Shown here piece after piece: positions 43,573-53,071 of a stretch of 64,000 nt of DNA. Made by a program: the position numbers and the translations under genes. Source of the stretch: an uncultured Methylibium sp. Lineage in GTDB: Bacteria; Pseudomonadota; Gammaproteobacteria; Burkholderiales; Burkholderiaceae_C. Under the pieces are notes generated by a model. That model had not been told where the DNA came from, did not search any database, and saw only the letters and a program-made list of their open reading frames with translations. The DNA lies in assembly GCF_902826655.1 (NCBI RefSeq), contig NZ_CADEFR010000003.1, positions 105,363 to 169,362 of the forward strand, read 5' to 3'. Within the stretch, counting starts at the first letter, position 1; every line of letters begins with the position of its first letter.

Positions 43573-45018
43573 TCACTCGCCGGGCGTGCAGCCCTCGCAC
43601 GGCGGCCGCGCGTCGAGCGCCTTGCGCAGTTCGCGCAGCGCGGTGCGCAGGCCCTCCTCGATCACCGGGTGATAGAAGGGCTGGGCCAGCGCGTCGTCGA
43701 CGGTCGCGCCGTGGCCGATGCTCCAGGCCAGCAGGTGGCCCAGGTGCTCGGCCGCGGGGCCGATCATCTCGGCGCCCAGCAGCCGGCGCGTGCCGCAGTC
43801 GGCATAGACGTGCAGCGCGCCGACGTTGCGGCCGATCACGCGGCTGCGGCCCTGGTTCTCGAAGCTGACGTGGCCGGTCGCGAACAGCACGCGCGCGTCG
43901 CTCAGCTCGCGATGGCTGCGGCCGGCCAGCATGATCTGCGGCTCGCTGAACACCACCGCCAGCGGCGTGCGGCGCGGCTGCGGCTGCACGTCGGGCCAGC
44001 GGCCGGCGTTGTCGCCGGCGATGTGGCCCTCGTCGGCGGCCTCGTGCAGCAGCGGCTTGTCGTCGGCCACGTCGCCGGCGATGAAGACGTGGCTGTCGCC
44101 GATGCGGCCGGTGGCCGGGTCGTGGCGCGGCACGCCGTCGTCGTCCAGGGCGTCGGCCGGCAGGCCCAGGTGCTCGAGCCCGATGTCGTCGATGTTGGGC
44201 CGGCGTCCGATGGCGGCGAGCAGGAAGTCGAAGCGCTCGCGCTCCTCGCCCTGCGGCGTGCGCCAGTGCAGGTCGACCGCGTCGCCGTCGCGCTGCAGGT
44301 GGAAGAACGTGGCCTCGCGCTGCAGCGGCAACTGGGTCTCGAAGATGCGCACGGCCTGCGCCGCGAGCACCGGGTCGGTCAGCGGACCGATGCGGCTGCC
44401 GCGGGCCAGCAGGCGCACGCGCACGCCCAGCCGGTGCAGCGCGTTCGCCAGCTCGAGTCCGATCACGCCGGCGCCGACCACCGCGACCGAGCGCGGCAGC
44501 TCGGTCCAGTCGAACACGTCGTCGTTGACGATCAGCCGCTCGCCCAGCGCGGTGCGCCACGCGGCCGGCACCTCGGGCCGCGACCCGGTGGCGATGACGA
44601 AGCGGCCGGCCCGCACGCGCAGCGCGCCGTCCGGTGTGTCGACGTGCAACTCGTTCGGCCCGGTGAAGCGCGCGCGGCCGCGCAGCAGGTGGCCGGGCTC
44701 GAGCGGTTGCATGTCCTCGAGCACGAAGCCGACGAAGCGGTCGCGCTCGCTGCGCACGCGGTCCATGACGCGGGCGCCGTCGACCTGGATGCCCTGCACG
44801 TCGATGCCGAAGCGGTGCGCGTGCCGCGCCGCGTGCGCGGCCTCGGCGGCGGCGATCAGCAGCTTGCTCGGCATGCAGCCCACGCGCGCGCAGGTCGTGC
44901 CCCAGGGGCCGGGGTCGATCATCAGCACCTGCGGCGTGTGCTGGCGCGCCGCGCGCCACGCGCTGAGGCCGGCGGAACCAGCGCCGAGGATCGCGACATC
45001 GACCTGGCGTGTCGGCAT
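43573..45018 (-). CDS. Dihydrolipoamide-dehydrogenase-like flavoprotein with CxxC tail
   Basis: A 481-residue FAD/NAD(P)H disulfide reductase. The FAD motif is VAILGAGSAGLSAWRAA, the redox pair lies in TTCARVGCMPSKLL (C-x4-C), the NAD(P) motif is VAVVGAGVIGLELANAL, a second FAD motif is HVFIAGDVADDKPLLHEA, and the C-terminal catalytic His is in FYHPVIEEGLRTALREL. The length is that of lipoamide dehydrogenase, but after the dimer interface it has an unusual tail ending PPCEGCTPGE, an extra cysteine pair near the C-terminus. It is the last gene of the Moco series (12 bases after moeA). Its substrate could be lipoamide, glutathione or another disulfide. Confidence 0.8.
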   Translation of the reverse strand: MPTRQVDVAILGAGSAGLSAWRAARQHTPQVLMIDPGPWGTTCARVGCMPSKLLIAAAEAAHAARHAHRFGIDVQGIQVDGARVMDRVRSERDRFVGFVLEDMQPLEPGHLLRGRARFTGPNELHVDTPDGALRVRAGRFVIATGSRPEVPAAWRTALGERLIVNDDVFDWTELPRSVAVVGAGVIGLELANALHRLGVRVRLLARGSRIGPLTDPVLAAQAVRIFETQLPLQREATFFHLQRDGDAVDLHWRTPQGEERERFDFLLAAIGRRPNIDDIGLEHLGLPADALDDDGVPRHDPATGRIGDSHVFIAGDVADDKPLLHEAADEGHIAGDNAGRWPDVQPQPRRTPLAVVFSEPQIMLAGRSHRELSDARVLFATGHVSFENQGRSRVIGRNVGALHVYADCGTRRLLGAEMIGPAAEHLGHLLAWSIGHGATVDDALAQPFYHPVIEEGLRTALRELRKALDARPPCEGCTPGE

Positions 45019-45029
45019 GATGGGTCCGG

Positions 45030-46331
45030 CTAGATCAGCCCATCGAACGGCAGCACATCCACATGCCCGCCCACCGGCACCGAGCCCTGCTCGTGGTGCA
45101 GCACCACCAGGCCGTTGGCCACGCTCATGCTGCGCAGGATGCCCGAGCCCTGGGCGCCGGTCAGCGCCAGGTCCCAGTCGCCGTCGGCCGCGCGCTGGAC
45201 GATGCCGCGCTGGTACTCGGTGCGGCCCGGCTTCTTGCGGATCGGCTCCAGCGTGCGCGCGCGCAGCAGCGGCAGCGGGACCGGCGCGGCGCCGGACATG
45301 GCGAGCAGCGCCTCCCGCACGAAGGCATAGAAGGTCACCATCACCGCGACCGGATTGCCGGGCAGGCCGAACAGCACCGCCGACTTCGAGCCCGGGCCGT
45401 CGGCGGCGACGCGCCCGAAGGCCATCGGCCGGCCCGGCCGCATCGCGATGCGCCAGAACGCGACCTCGCCGAGCTGCGCCATCACGCGCTTGGTGTGGTC
45501 GGCCTCGCCGACGCTGACGCCGCCCGAGGTGATGATCGCGTCGGCGTTCTCGCAGGCGCTGCGGAAGGCCGCTTCCAGCGCCGCCGGGTCGTCGCGCACC
45601 ACGCCGAGGTCGAGCACCTCGCAGCCCAGGCGCGTGAGCATCGCGTGGATCGTGTAGCGGTTGCTGTCGTAGACGCAGCCTTCGTCCAGCGGCTCGCCGA
45701 TCGAGCGCAGTTCGTCGCCGGTCGAGAAGAAGGCCACGCGCAGGCGCCGCCACACCGGCAGCTCGGCGCGGCCCAGCGAGGCCGCCATGCCGATGTCGGC
45801 CGGCTTGAGGATGCGGCCCGCCGACAGCGCCGCCTCGCCGCGCGCCAGGTCCTCGCCGGCGAGGCGCCGGTTGTCGCCTGCGGCCACGACCCCCGGCGGC
45901 ACGACGACGAGTCCGTCCTGCTGCTTCGTGAACTCCTGCGGGACGACCGTGTCCAGCCCGGCCGGCATCACCGCGCCGGTCATGATGCGCACGCACTCGC
46001 CGGCGCCCACGCTGCCCGCATAGGCCTGGCCGGCCAGGCCGGTGCCCGCGACGCGCAGGGCGGTCGGCGCATCGGTCTTCAGGTCGGCGGCGCGCAGTGC
46101 GTAGCCGTCCATCGCCGAGTTGTCGTGCGAGGGCACGTCGATGGTCGACACCAGGTCGGCGGCCAGCACGCGGCCGAGCGCGCTGCGGATCGCCAGCTTC
46201 TCGACCGCATTGACCCGCGGTACGAAGCGCCGGATGAAGTCCTGCGCCTGCGCCACCGTCAGCGCGTTCGGGTCGTAGCCGGCGACGCAGGAGGCGATCT
46301 CTTCGATCGAGGGCAGGGCGGGGGTGCTCAT
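45030..46331 (-). CDS. moeA: Molybdopterin molybdenumtransferase MoeA
   Basis: A 433-residue MoeA (domains I-IV). Typical segments are VPSHDNSAMDGYALRAAD, IMTGAVMPAGLDTVVPQE, SAGRILKPADIGMAASLG, FSTGDELRSIGEPLDEG, DAIITSGGVSVGEADHTK and VLFGLPGNPVAVMVTFY. It inserts molybdate into adenylylated molybdopterin in the cytoplasm. It follows the GNAT gene by 16 bases and precedes the flavoprotein gene. moaC, moaD, moaE and moaB/mog are not in this window. Confidence 0.95.
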   Translation of the reverse strand: MSTPALPSIEEIASCVAGYDPNALTVAQAQDFIRRFVPRVNAVEKLAIRSALGRVLAADLVSTIDVPSHDNSAMDGYALRAADLKTDAPTALRVAGTGLAGQAYAGSVGAGECVRIMTGAVMPAGLDTVVPQEFTKQQDGLVVVPPGVVAAGDNRRLAGEDLARGEAALSAGRILKPADIGMAASLGRAELPVWRRLRVAFFSTGDELRSIGEPLDEGCVYDSNRYTIHAMLTRLGCEVLDLGVVRDDPAALEAAFRSACENADAIITSGGVSVGEADHTKRVMAQLGEVAFWRIAMRPGRPMAFGRVAADGPGSKSAVLFGLPGNPVAVMVTFYAFVREALLAMSGAAPVPLPLLRARTLEPIRKKPGRTEYQRGIVQRAADGDWDLALTGAQGSGILRSMSVANGLVVLHHEQGSVPVGGHVDVLPFDGLI

Positions 46332-46347
46332 GGTGCGAATCGGCCGG

Positions 46348-46935
46348 TCACAGGTTCAGCAGCATCTGCGCCTTGTCGACGTAGCGCTCGCCGCGCGCGT
46401 CGGCGATGCGCAGCGCGCGCGGCAGCAGGCCGTAGCGCGTGAAGCCGGCCTGTTCGTACAGCTGCACCACGCGCGCGCTCGACGCGGTGACGCTGAGGAG
46501 GATCGTCTCCAGCCCCTGCGCCCGGCGCGCCTCGGCGATGCAGGCCGCGACCAGCGCGCGGCCGATGCCGTGCCCGGTGTGCGCCGGCAGCACCATCAGG
46601 CCGATCAGCGTGGCGGTGTGGCGCTTGAGCTTGGTCTCGCGCTCCAGCCCGACCGAGCCGATCAGCTGCGGCACCTGCGGCCCGTCGACGAAGGCGCCGA
46701 GCAGGAAGCTGCCGCCCAGCGGCTCGTTCAGGCCCAGGCGGCCCAGGTAGCTCTCGGGCGTGCGCGTGCGCTGCGTCTGGTGGTCCGACGTGAAGGCTTC
46801 GGGATGCAGCCGCAGGGCCTCGTCGCGCAGCGACTTGTAGGCGCCCAGGTCGGCCGGGCCGAGCTTGCGGATCGTCGCGGGCCTCGCAGGGGCCAGCCGG
46901 CGGGCGCGTACAAAGACGGCCGGTGTCTCAGCCAC
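46348..46935 (-). CDS. GNAT-family N-acetyltransferase
   Basis: A 195-residue GNAT protein. The acetyl-CoA binding motif A is visible in [24 protein letters not shown], with [24 protein letters not shown] following. The substrate (small molecule or protein N-terminus/lysine) is unknown. It overlaps the mobA 3' end by 8 bases, so it is translated with mobA and moeA, and may modify a molybdenum enzyme or just share the operon. The ATG at 46935 gives [13 protein letters not shown]; an internal start (residue 35 or later) would cut the first strand. Confidence 0.82.
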   Translation of the reverse strand: MAETPAVFVRARRLAPARPATIRKLGPADLGAYKSLRDEALRLHPEAFTSDHQTQRTRTPESYLGRLGLNEPLGGSFLLGAFVDGPQVPQLIGSVGLERETKLKRHTATLIGLMVLPAHTGHGIGRALVAACIAEARRAQGLETILLSVTASSARVVQLYEQAGFTRYGLLPRALRIADARGERYVDKAQMLLNL

Positions 46936-47539
46936 GACCGAGCTCCAGCTGGCGCAACTCGTTCAGCGTGTTGGCGTTGAAGAACGCAGCCGGCTCCGTG
47001 AAGTCGACCATCGCGCAGCGGTGCTGCGCGGTCCAGCGGTCGATCTTGCGGCCGCCGTCGTGGACGAACTTCACCAGGCTCTCCATCAGCGTGCCGTGCA
47101 TCAGGCAGAACACCGGCTGCGGGCGCGGTGTGCCTTGCGGGTCCTCGCTGTCGGGCGCGCGGACCATCGCGATCTCGGCGTTCCCGGCCTCCAGCGCCTG
47201 CGCGAGCCGCGCCACCAGGTCGTCCGGAAAGTCCGGCGTGTCGCAGGGCACGGTGACGACCCAGGGCGTCTCGGCCCGCTCCAGCCCGACCAGGAAGCCC
47301 GACAGCGGCCCGGCGAAGTCCGCGTCGGCATCGGGCCAGACCGGCACGCCGAAGCTCTCGTAGGCGGCGAGATTGCGGTTGGCGTTGATCATCACCTCGC
47401 CGACCTGCGGCGAGAGCCGCATCAGCGTGTGCAACGCCAGCGGCACGCCGCGGTAGGGCTGCAGGCCCTTGTCGACACCACCCATGCGGCTGCCGCGGCC
47501 GCCGGCGAGGATGACGCCGGTGATCAGCGAGGGGTCCAT
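46928..47539 (-). CDS. mobA: Molybdenum cofactor guanylyltransferase MobA
   Basis: A 203-residue MobA. The nucleotidyl-transferase signature [20 protein letters not shown] is complete, with [37 protein letters not shown] and [13 protein letters not shown]. It attaches GMP to molybdopterin to make bis-MGD cofactors. It starts 3 bases after the moaA stop, so the moaA-mobA pair is coupled. The IorB-type enzyme in this window would need molybdopterin cytosine dinucleotide, normally made by a MocA paralogue, which is not seen here. Confidence 0.93.
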   Translation of the reverse strand: MDPSLITGVILAGGRGSRMGGVDKGLQPYRGVPLALHTLMRLSPQVGEVMINANRNLAAYESFGVPVWPDADADFAGPLSGFLVGLERAETPWVVTVPCDTPDFPDDLVARLAQALEAGNAEIAMVRAPDSEDPQGTPRPQPVFCLMHGTLMESLVKFVHDGGRKIDRWTAQHRCAMVDFTEPAAFFNANTLNELRQLELGRG

Positions 47540-47542
47540 CCC

Positions 47543-48670
47543 TTATCCGCCGATGTAGGACATCTCGACTTTTGCCGCAGCCGCCAGCTCGCCGGCGGCA
47601 CTGCCGCGCAGCTCGGAGTAGCGGTCGTCGCGGCCCTGCCAGACCTGGCCGATCGCCGCGGCGATCTGCAGGTCGGTGTAGCCGGCCGGATCGCGGATCA
47701 GCGTGCGCAGGTCGTGGCCGCGGTGACCGAAGAGGCAGAGGTAGAGCTTGCCCTCGGTCGACAGCCGCGCGCGGTTGCAGTCGCCGCAGAAGGCCTGGGT
47801 CACGCTGGAGATCACGCCGACCTCGCCGCGACCATCCTCGTAGCCCCAGCGCTCGGCGGTCTCGCCCGGGGCGCTGGCTTCCAGCGCGCGCAGCGCAAAG
47901 TGCTCGTGGATGCGCGCGACCACCTGGGCCGACGGCAGCACCTCGTCCATGCGCCAGCCGTTGGTGATGCCGACGTCCATGTACTCGATGAATCGCAGCA
48001 CCACCGCGCCGCCGAAGTTGTCGCGGAAGAAGCGCGCCATCGGCACGATCTCCTGGTCGTTGGTGCCGCGCTTGACGACCATGTTGACCTTGATCGGCGC
48101 CAGCCCGACCTTGGCGGCCGCTTCGATGCCTTCCAGCACCTCGGCCACCGGGAAGTCGACGTCGTTCATGCGGCGGAACACCGCGTCGTCCAGCGCGTCC
48201 AGGCTGACGGTGATGCGCTGCAGGCCGGCGTCCTTCAGCGCCTGCGCCTTGCGCGCCAGCAGCGAGGCATTGGTGGTCAGCGTCAGGTCCAGCGGCTCGC
48301 CGTCGGGCGTGCGCAACTGGCTGAGCTGCCCGATCAGGATCTCGAGGTTCTTGCGCAGCAGCGGCTCGCCGCCGGTCAGGCGCAGCTTGCGCACGCCGTG
48401 CAGCGTGAAGACCCGCGCCAGGCGCGTGATCTCCTCGAAGCTCAGCAGCTCGGCATGCGGCAGGAAGCGGTGGTCCTTGTCGAACACCTCCTTGGGCATG
48501 CAGTAGCTGCAGCGGAAGTTGCAGCGGTCGGTGACCGAGATGCGCAGGTCGCGCAGCAGGCGGCCGCGCCGGTCGGTCATCAGGCCATCGGGCGCCGGCG
48601 CGTCGCGCGGCACCGCCGGGCGTGCCGCGGCCTGGCGGTGGTCGATCAGGGGAATGCTGCGCTCGGCCAT
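47543..48670 (-). CDS. moaA: GTP 3',8-cyclase MoaA
   Basis: A 375-residue radical SAM enzyme for the first step of molybdenum cofactor synthesis. The N-terminal [4Fe-4S] motif is [17 protein letters not shown]; the C-terminal cluster is [25 protein letters not shown]. The protein ends in the Gly-Gly tail (SYIGG) needed in MoaA. An N-terminal extension of about 40 residues precedes the usual start and an in-frame ATG at residue 31 ([17 protein letters not shown]) is possible. It opens the coupled series moaA-mobA-GNAT-moeA-flavoprotein. Confidence 0.95.
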   Translation of the reverse strand: MAERSIPLIDHRQAAARPAVPRDAPAPDGLMTDRRGRLLRDLRISVTDRCNFRCSYCMPKEVFDKDHRFLPHAELLSFEEITRLARVFTLHGVRKLRLTGGEPLLRKNLEILIGQLSQLRTPDGEPLDLTLTTNASLLARKAQALKDAGLQRITVSLDALDDAVFRRMNDVDFPVAEVLEGIEAAAKVGLAPIKVNMVVKRGTNDQEIVPMARFFRDNFGGAVVLRFIEYMDVGITNGWRMDEVLPSAQVVARIHEHFALRALEASAPGETAERWGYEDGRGEVGVISSVTQAFCGDCNRARLSTEGKLYLCLFGHRGHDLRTLIRDPAGYTDLQIAAAIGQVWQGRDDRYSELRGSAAGELAAAAKVEMSYIGG

Positions 48671-48713
48671 GCGGCGATTGTGCCGCGCGTGGCGGCCTCG
48701 GCCGCCGGCCGGG

Positions 48714-49436
48714 TCAATGCACCAGCAGGGGCTGCACCGAACCCGGGGGTGGGTTGAGGGTCGTGGGGCCGGCGCCGGCCGGCGCGGCGGTGGAGACGAA
48801 GGCCGGCGCGGCCGGCACCGGGGCAGGCGCGACGCTCGCCGTCTCGGCCGTCGGCAGGCTGGCGCGGCGCGCGCCGTTGTAGCGCTTGCTCCAGTAGGCC
48901 ACGCGCATGTCCTCGACCCGCACCTGGCCGCCGGTGCGCGGCGCGTGGATGAACTTGCCGTCGCCGACGTAGATGCCGACGTGCGAGAACGCAGCCCGCA
49001 GCGTGTTGAAGAACACCAGGTCGCCCGGCTCCAGCTCGTCGCGCTTGACGGCGGCCAGGCCCGGCGCCTTGGCCTGCTCGGCGGAACGACGCGGCAGCAC
49101 CAGGCCGATGCTCGACTCGAAGACGTGGCGCGTGAAGCCGCTGCAGTCGAAGCCGGTCTCGACCGAGTTGCCGCCGCGCCGGTAGTCGACACCGAGGAAG
49201 TTCATCGCCGCGACGACCAGTTCCGAGGCCCAGTTCGAGGCCTGCACCGCGCGCTCGCGCACCTGCTGCGTCAGCGGCAGGTCGGCCCGGGCCGGGTCGA
49301 GCAGGCCGCGCTCGAGCAGGAAGCCCTTGATCGCGTCGCCGCTGCTCGGCTCGGCCCGCGCACTGCCGGCCCCCAGGCACAGCGCCGCGGCCAGGGCCAG
49401 CAGCAGCGGTCGGGCGGTCGAATGGCGGGCGAGCAT
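48714..49436 (-). CDS. Exported NlpC/P60 peptidoglycan hydrolase
   Basis: A 240-residue secreted protein (signal [20 protein letters not shown]). The NlpC/P60 catalytic set is visible: Cys in [14 protein letters not shown], His in [17 protein letters not shown], with a third polar His nearby. It cleaves peptide cross-links of peptidoglycan. A proline/alanine-rich C-terminal tail follows (about 195-240). The gene lies 43 bases upstream of moaA on the same strand, so it could share a transcript although it is functionally unrelated. Start at ATG 49436. Confidence 0.88.
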   Translation of the reverse strand: MLARHSTARPLLLALAAALCLGAGSARAEPSSGDAIKGFLLERGLLDPARADLPLTQQVRERAVQASNWASELVVAAMNFLGVDYRRGGNSVETGFDCSGFTRHVFESSIGLVLPRRSAEQAKAPGLAAVKRDELEPGDLVFFNTLRAAFSHVGIYVGDGKFIHAPRTGGQVRVEDMRVAYWSKRYNGARRASLPTAETASVAPAPVPAAPAFVSTAAPAGAGPTTLNPPPGSVQPLLVH

Positions 49437-49592
49437 GGCCGCGACCTTAGCGGCCTGCCGCCCGGGGCGTCAAGCGGAAAAGCCTTGCCTTACAAGCACT
49501 TAACTCGCTTTGCTCAAGACCGTGAGGGGCGCACGACACGGCCCGCGACCTACACTGCGGCCTCCGCAGAGAACCCACAGGAGACGGTCGGC

Positions 49593-50588
49593 ATGTTCAA
49601 GGCACTGGTGCTCGACAAGGGCGAGGCAGGCTTCCGCGCGGAGCTGCGCGAAGTCGACGACGGCTTCCTGCCGGTCATCGACGGCGGCGGCGACGTGACC
49701 GTCGCGATCGACTACTCGACGCTCAACTTCAAGGACGGCCTGGCCATCACCAACCGCTCGCCGGTCGTGCGCAGCTGGCCGATGGTGGCCGGCATCGACG
49801 GCGCCGGCACCGTGATCGACAGCCATCACCCGGCCTGGAAGCCCGGTGACCGCGTGGTGCTCAACGGCTTCGGCGTCGGCGAGACGCACAAGGGCTGCCT
49901 CGCCGGCAAGGCGCGCCTCAAGGGCGACTGGCTGGTGCGCCTGCCCGATGCCTTCACGCCCAGGCAGGCGATGGCGATCGGCACCGCGGGCTACACCTCG
50001 ATGCTCTGCGTGCTGGCGCTCGAGCGCTACGGCATCAAGCCGGGCGACGGCGAGATCCTGGTCACCGGCGCTACCGGTGGCGTCGGCTCGGTCGCCATCG
50101 CGCTGCTGGCCAAGCTGGGCCACAAGGTGATCGCCGCCACCGGCAAGGCCAGCGAGGCCGACTACCTGACGAAGCTCGGCGCCGCCGGCATCGTCGACCG
50201 CGCCGAACTGGCCGCCCCCGGCAAGCCGCTGCAGAAGGAACGCTGGGCCGCGGTGGTGGACGCGGTCGGCAGCCACACGCTGGTCAATGCCTGCGCGCAG
50301 ACGCGCTACGGCGGCGCCGTCGCCGCCTGCGGCCTGGCCCAGGGCCTGGACTTCCCCGCCACGGTGATGCCCTTCATCCTGCGCGGCGTCGCGCTGCTGG
50401 GCGTGGACAGCGTGATGGCGCCGATCGCGCGACGCCAGGAAGCCTGGGCTCGCCTCGCGCGCGACCTGGACCCGGCGCTGCTGCAGTCGATGACGACCGA
50501 GATCGGACTCGACGAAGCCATCGTCAAGGCCGAGGAGCTGATGCAAGGCAAGGTGAGGGGGCGGATTGTCGTGCGGACTTCGGGCTGA
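49593..50588 (+). CDS. acuI: Acrylyl-CoA reductase / quinone oxidoreductase (AcuI/YhdH type)
   Basis: A 331-residue zinc-free MDR-family reductase. The NADPH motif is LVTGATGGVGSVAIALLAKLGH, and the family signatures DYSTLNFKDGLAITNRSPVV and PMVAGIDGAGTVI are present. AcuI reduces acryloyl-CoA to propionyl-CoA with NADPH, and the protein is the usual YhdH length. The propionyl-CoA link fits the propionyl-CoA synthetase gene 2.5 kb downstream, though the two genes are not in one operon. A GGAGAC ribosome site precedes the ATG. It is divergent from nlpC. Confidence 0.85.
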   Translation: MFKALVLDKGEAGFRAELREVDDGFLPVIDGGGDVTVAIDYSTLNFKDGLAITNRSPVVRSWPMVAGIDGAGTVIDSHHPAWKPGDRVVLNGFGVGETHKGCLAGKARLKGDWLVRLPDAFTPRQAMAIGTAGYTSMLCVLALERYGIKPGDGEILVTGATGGVGSVAIALLAKLGHKVIAATGKASEADYLTKLGAAGIVDRAELAAPGKPLQKERWAAVVDAVGSHTLVNACAQTRYGGAVAACGLAQGLDFPATVMPFILRGVALLGVDSVMAPIARRQEAWARLARDLDPALLQSMTTEIGLDEAIVKAEELMQGKVRGRIVVRTSG

Positions 50589-50777
50589 TTGCTCTTCGTC
50601 CGTGGAGCGCTCGCGCCGAGCCGGGGCACTGCACTGCGCTCATGTCCCCCGACGCTTGCTGAACGCTTGCGTCTCCTCCTTTACTTCGCTCCGTGCAGTA
50701 CCCCGACTCGGCGCTCGGGCGGCGCCGTCGCTCCTCGCCGCACGCGGTGGTGGAGCTGGCACTCCCGCCAGCCGCGC
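50589..50777. other. Convergent intergenic region with an imperfect inverted repeat
   Basis: No gene is seen. GGGGCACTGCAC (50623-50634) and GTGCAGTACCCC (50693-50704) can pair over 12 bases with one mismatch, enclosing 58 bases. ACGCTTGC occurs twice in the loop (from 50652 and 50663). Base composition is less GC-rich than in the flanking genes. It may serve as a bidirectional terminator between acuI and the HpaB-like gene. Confidence 0.35.
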
Positions 50778-52394
50778 TCAGTCCGACCGCGTCGTCTTCG
50801 GCAGATCCACCATCACCGCCTGCCCCGGCGCGCTGCACCCCTGGTCGCAGCACCTGCCGGGCTGCCGGTTCTTCGTGATCGCCCGCGTCTCGTCATGCAG
50901 GACCCCGCGATCCAGCAAGCGTTCGACCAGCTCCACCTTGCTGCCGACCGGATAGTTGCGCCAGATCTCCTGCTTCATCGCCGCCGGTGAGCCGCCGCCG
51001 TGCAGGCTGATCACCGAGTACCAGCCGCCTTGATACGAAGCAGTCAGGTCCTCGATGAAGCGCGCGACCTCGATGCGCTTGTCGTAGGGCACGGCGGGGT
51101 TGGCGCGCAGCACCTCGGCCAGCGTCGCGGCGGTGGCGGGGTTGTGGTCCTCGTCCGGGCCGGGGAGTGCCACGATCAGGCCGCCCGAGACCTCGTGTGC
51201 CAGGCGGTGCATGTCGTAGATCTGCGTGGCCAGCAGCAGCTTGCCGATGTTGGCGAACACCGGCTCGGGCATGAAGTTGCCGGCATGCGCGTCTTGCGTG
51301 CCGTAGACGCTGGCCGCCACGCCGCAGGCGTAGAAGCCCTCGGTGATCTTGATCAGCTCGACCATGGGCTCGCGCAGGTTGCTCTTCTCGCCGGGGTCGA
51401 AGCCGTTGGCCTCGCACATCAGCGCGCCGGCGCCGATCAGCAGGTCGCCGAAGCCGGCGCGCGCGGCGATGCAGCTGTGGCGGTGGTGGGTGGCGTAGCT
51501 GTAGGTGAGCACGTGGCTGTGCTCCCATTCCCCCGCGTAGAACACGCGCTCCCAGGGCACGAAGACCTTGTCGAAGATCAGCACCGCGGTGGACTGCCCG
51601 TACCTGCGCGAGAACAGGGCGCTGCCGTGTTCCAGCTTCTCGCCGGGCCGGCCGGCGGGGCGCGAGACGATGGTCAGGCCGGCCACGTCGATCGGCACCG
51701 CGCAGCACACCGCGAAATCGGCATCGGCCTCGCCCATGTTGCGGCTGGGCATGAGCAGGATCTCGTGCATGTAGGGCGCGCCCGTGACGATGGCCTTGGT
51801 GCCGCTGATGACGATGCCCTGGGCGTTGCGCTCGACCACGTGCACATAGGTGTCGGGGTTGGCCTGCTGGTGCGGCTTGCGGCTGCGGTCGCCCTTGGCG
51901 TCGGTCATCGCGATGCCGAGCGACAGGTCCTCGTCCTGCACATGGGCCAGGTAGGCGGCGAAGCGGGCGCGGTGCTCGGTGGACCCTTTCGCGTCGTCGA
52001 TGCGCGCCGTCACCTGGGCCAGCGCGTTCAGCGCGTCGTGGGCCAGGTAGCGCTGCGCGCAGCCGGTTTCCTGGCACAGCAGGCGCACCGCTTCCAGCTT
52101 GTTCAGCAGGTCGCCGGCCGACTCGTCGATGTGCAGCATGCGGTTGACCTGCCGGCCGCGGCTGGCCTGGGAGGCCAGCGCCACCGGCGCCAGCTTCGCG
52201 TCGTGCGCGAAGTCGTAGGTGTAGGCCAGGGCGTTGACGCCGGGTTGCAGCGACGGCGCGTCGGCCACCGAGTCGATGCGCTGGCCGTCGACATGGACCG
52301 TCGGCTTGTAGCGGCGCAGCGACTCGCGGTAGTCGGTGCCGGTCATCAGCGTGGCGGGTGGGGCGGCGACGGCGGGTGTGTGGGGGGCGTTCAT
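50778..52394 (-). CDS. HpaB/AbfD-fold protein (4-hydroxyphenylacetate hydroxylase / 4-hydroxybutyryl-CoA dehydratase family)
   Basis: A 538-residue protein with the acyl-CoA-dehydrogenase-like fold of the HpaB family (LMTGTDYRESLRRYKPTVHV at the start, AMTDAKGDRSRKPHQQANPD, VVISGTKAIVTGAPY-type strand, FDKVFVPWERVFYAGEWE, HGGGSPAAMKQEI). Compared from memory with clostridial 4-hydroxybutyryl-CoA dehydratase, only two of the four [4Fe-4S] ligands remain (Cys in ETGC, His in THHRHS); the others read Tyr and Ala, so it is more likely a flavin-dependent oxygenase or an unknown variant. A short Cys-rich tail (RCCDQGCSAPG) is unusual. Neighbours on the opposite strand: isochorismatase-type hydrolase and propionyl-CoA synthetase. 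Confidence 0.7.
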   Translation of the reverse strand: MNAPHTPAVAAPPATLMTGTDYRESLRRYKPTVHVDGQRIDSVADAPSLQPGVNALAYTYDFAHDAKLAPVALASQASRGRQVNRMLHIDESAGDLLNKLEAVRLLCQETGCAQRYLAHDALNALAQVTARIDDAKGSTEHRARFAAYLAHVQDEDLSLGIAMTDAKGDRSRKPHQQANPDTYVHVVERNAQGIVISGTKAIVTGAPYMHEILLMPSRNMGEADADFAVCCAVPIDVAGLTIVSRPAGRPGEKLEHGSALFSRRYGQSTAVLIFDKVFVPWERVFYAGEWEHSHVLTYSYATHHRHSCIAARAGFGDLLIGAGALMCEANGFDPGEKSNLREPMVELIKITEGFYACGVAASVYGTQDAHAGNFMPEPVFANIGKLLLATQIYDMHRLAHEVSGGLIVALPGPDEDHNPATAATLAEVLRANPAVPYDKRIEVARFIEDLTASYQGGWYSVISLHGGGSPAAMKQEIWRNYPVGSKVELVERLLDRGVLHDETRAITKNRQPGRCCDQGCSAPGQAVMVDLPKTTRSD

Positions 52395-52466
52395 GGTTCG
52401 GGTCGTGCGGTGGACTGAGGGCATTTGAGCAGTTCCCGGCTGGCGGCCCAAGGCTACATTTCCCTG

Positions 52467-53045
52467 ATGAACAACTCCCCCGACGCCGCCGCCTCGATGT
52501 CCGCCGCGCGCAGCGTGCTGGTGCTCGTCGACTACCAGCACCGGCTGATGCCGCAGATCCACGGCGGCGCTCAGGCCGTCGCACGCGCGCTGCGCCTGGC
52601 CGACGCGGCGCGCGAGCTGGGCGTGCACATCGTCGGCACCGAGCAGAACCCCGCCGGCCTCGGCCCCAACGACGAGGCGGTGCGTCAGCGCTGCGCAAGC
52701 ACGCTGTCGAAAATGCACTTCGACGCCTGCGAGGACGGGCTGCTGGACCTGCTGGGCGGTGATCCCGTCAACAGCACCGCCGAAGTAGTGGTCGCCGGCT
52801 GCGAGGCGCATGTCTGCCTGCTGCAGACCGCCCTGGGCCTGCTGCGCGCCGGTCGGCGCGTGTGGGTCGTGGCCGATGCCTGCGCGTCGCGGTCGGCCCA
52901 GGACCACGCCCTCGCGATGCAGCGGCTGCAGCGGGCCGGCGCGACCCTCGTCTCGACCGAGATGGTGGTCTTCGAGTGGCTGCGCAGCTGCACCCATCCG
53001 CGATTCAAGCCGGTGCTGGCCCTGGTCAAGGCGCGCATCGAGTGA
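52467..53045 (+). CDS. Isochorismatase-family cysteine hydrolase
   Basis: A 192-residue hydrolase. The catalytic triad is visible: Asp in VLVDYQHRL, Lys in STLSKMHFD, and Cys in VVAGCEAHVCLLQTAL. Family members cleave amides, such as nicotinamide or N-carbamoyl compounds, or enol ethers. The substrate is unknown. The stop overlaps the possible GTG start (53042) of the acyl-CoA ligase gene, so both are in one operon. The gene is divergent from the HpaB-like gene with a 72-base gap, and could act in the same pathway. Confidence 0.82.
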   Translation: MNNSPDAAASMSAARSVLVLVDYQHRLMPQIHGGAQAVARALRLADAARELGVHIVGTEQNPAGLGPNDEAVRQRCASTLSKMHFDACEDGLLDLLGGDPVNSTAEVVVAGCEAHVCLLQTALGLLRAGRRVWVVADACASRSAQDHALAMQRLQRAGATLVSTEMVVFEWLRSCTHPRFKPVLALVKARIE

Positions 53046-53071
53046 ACAAGAACGACACGGAGACGACCCGC

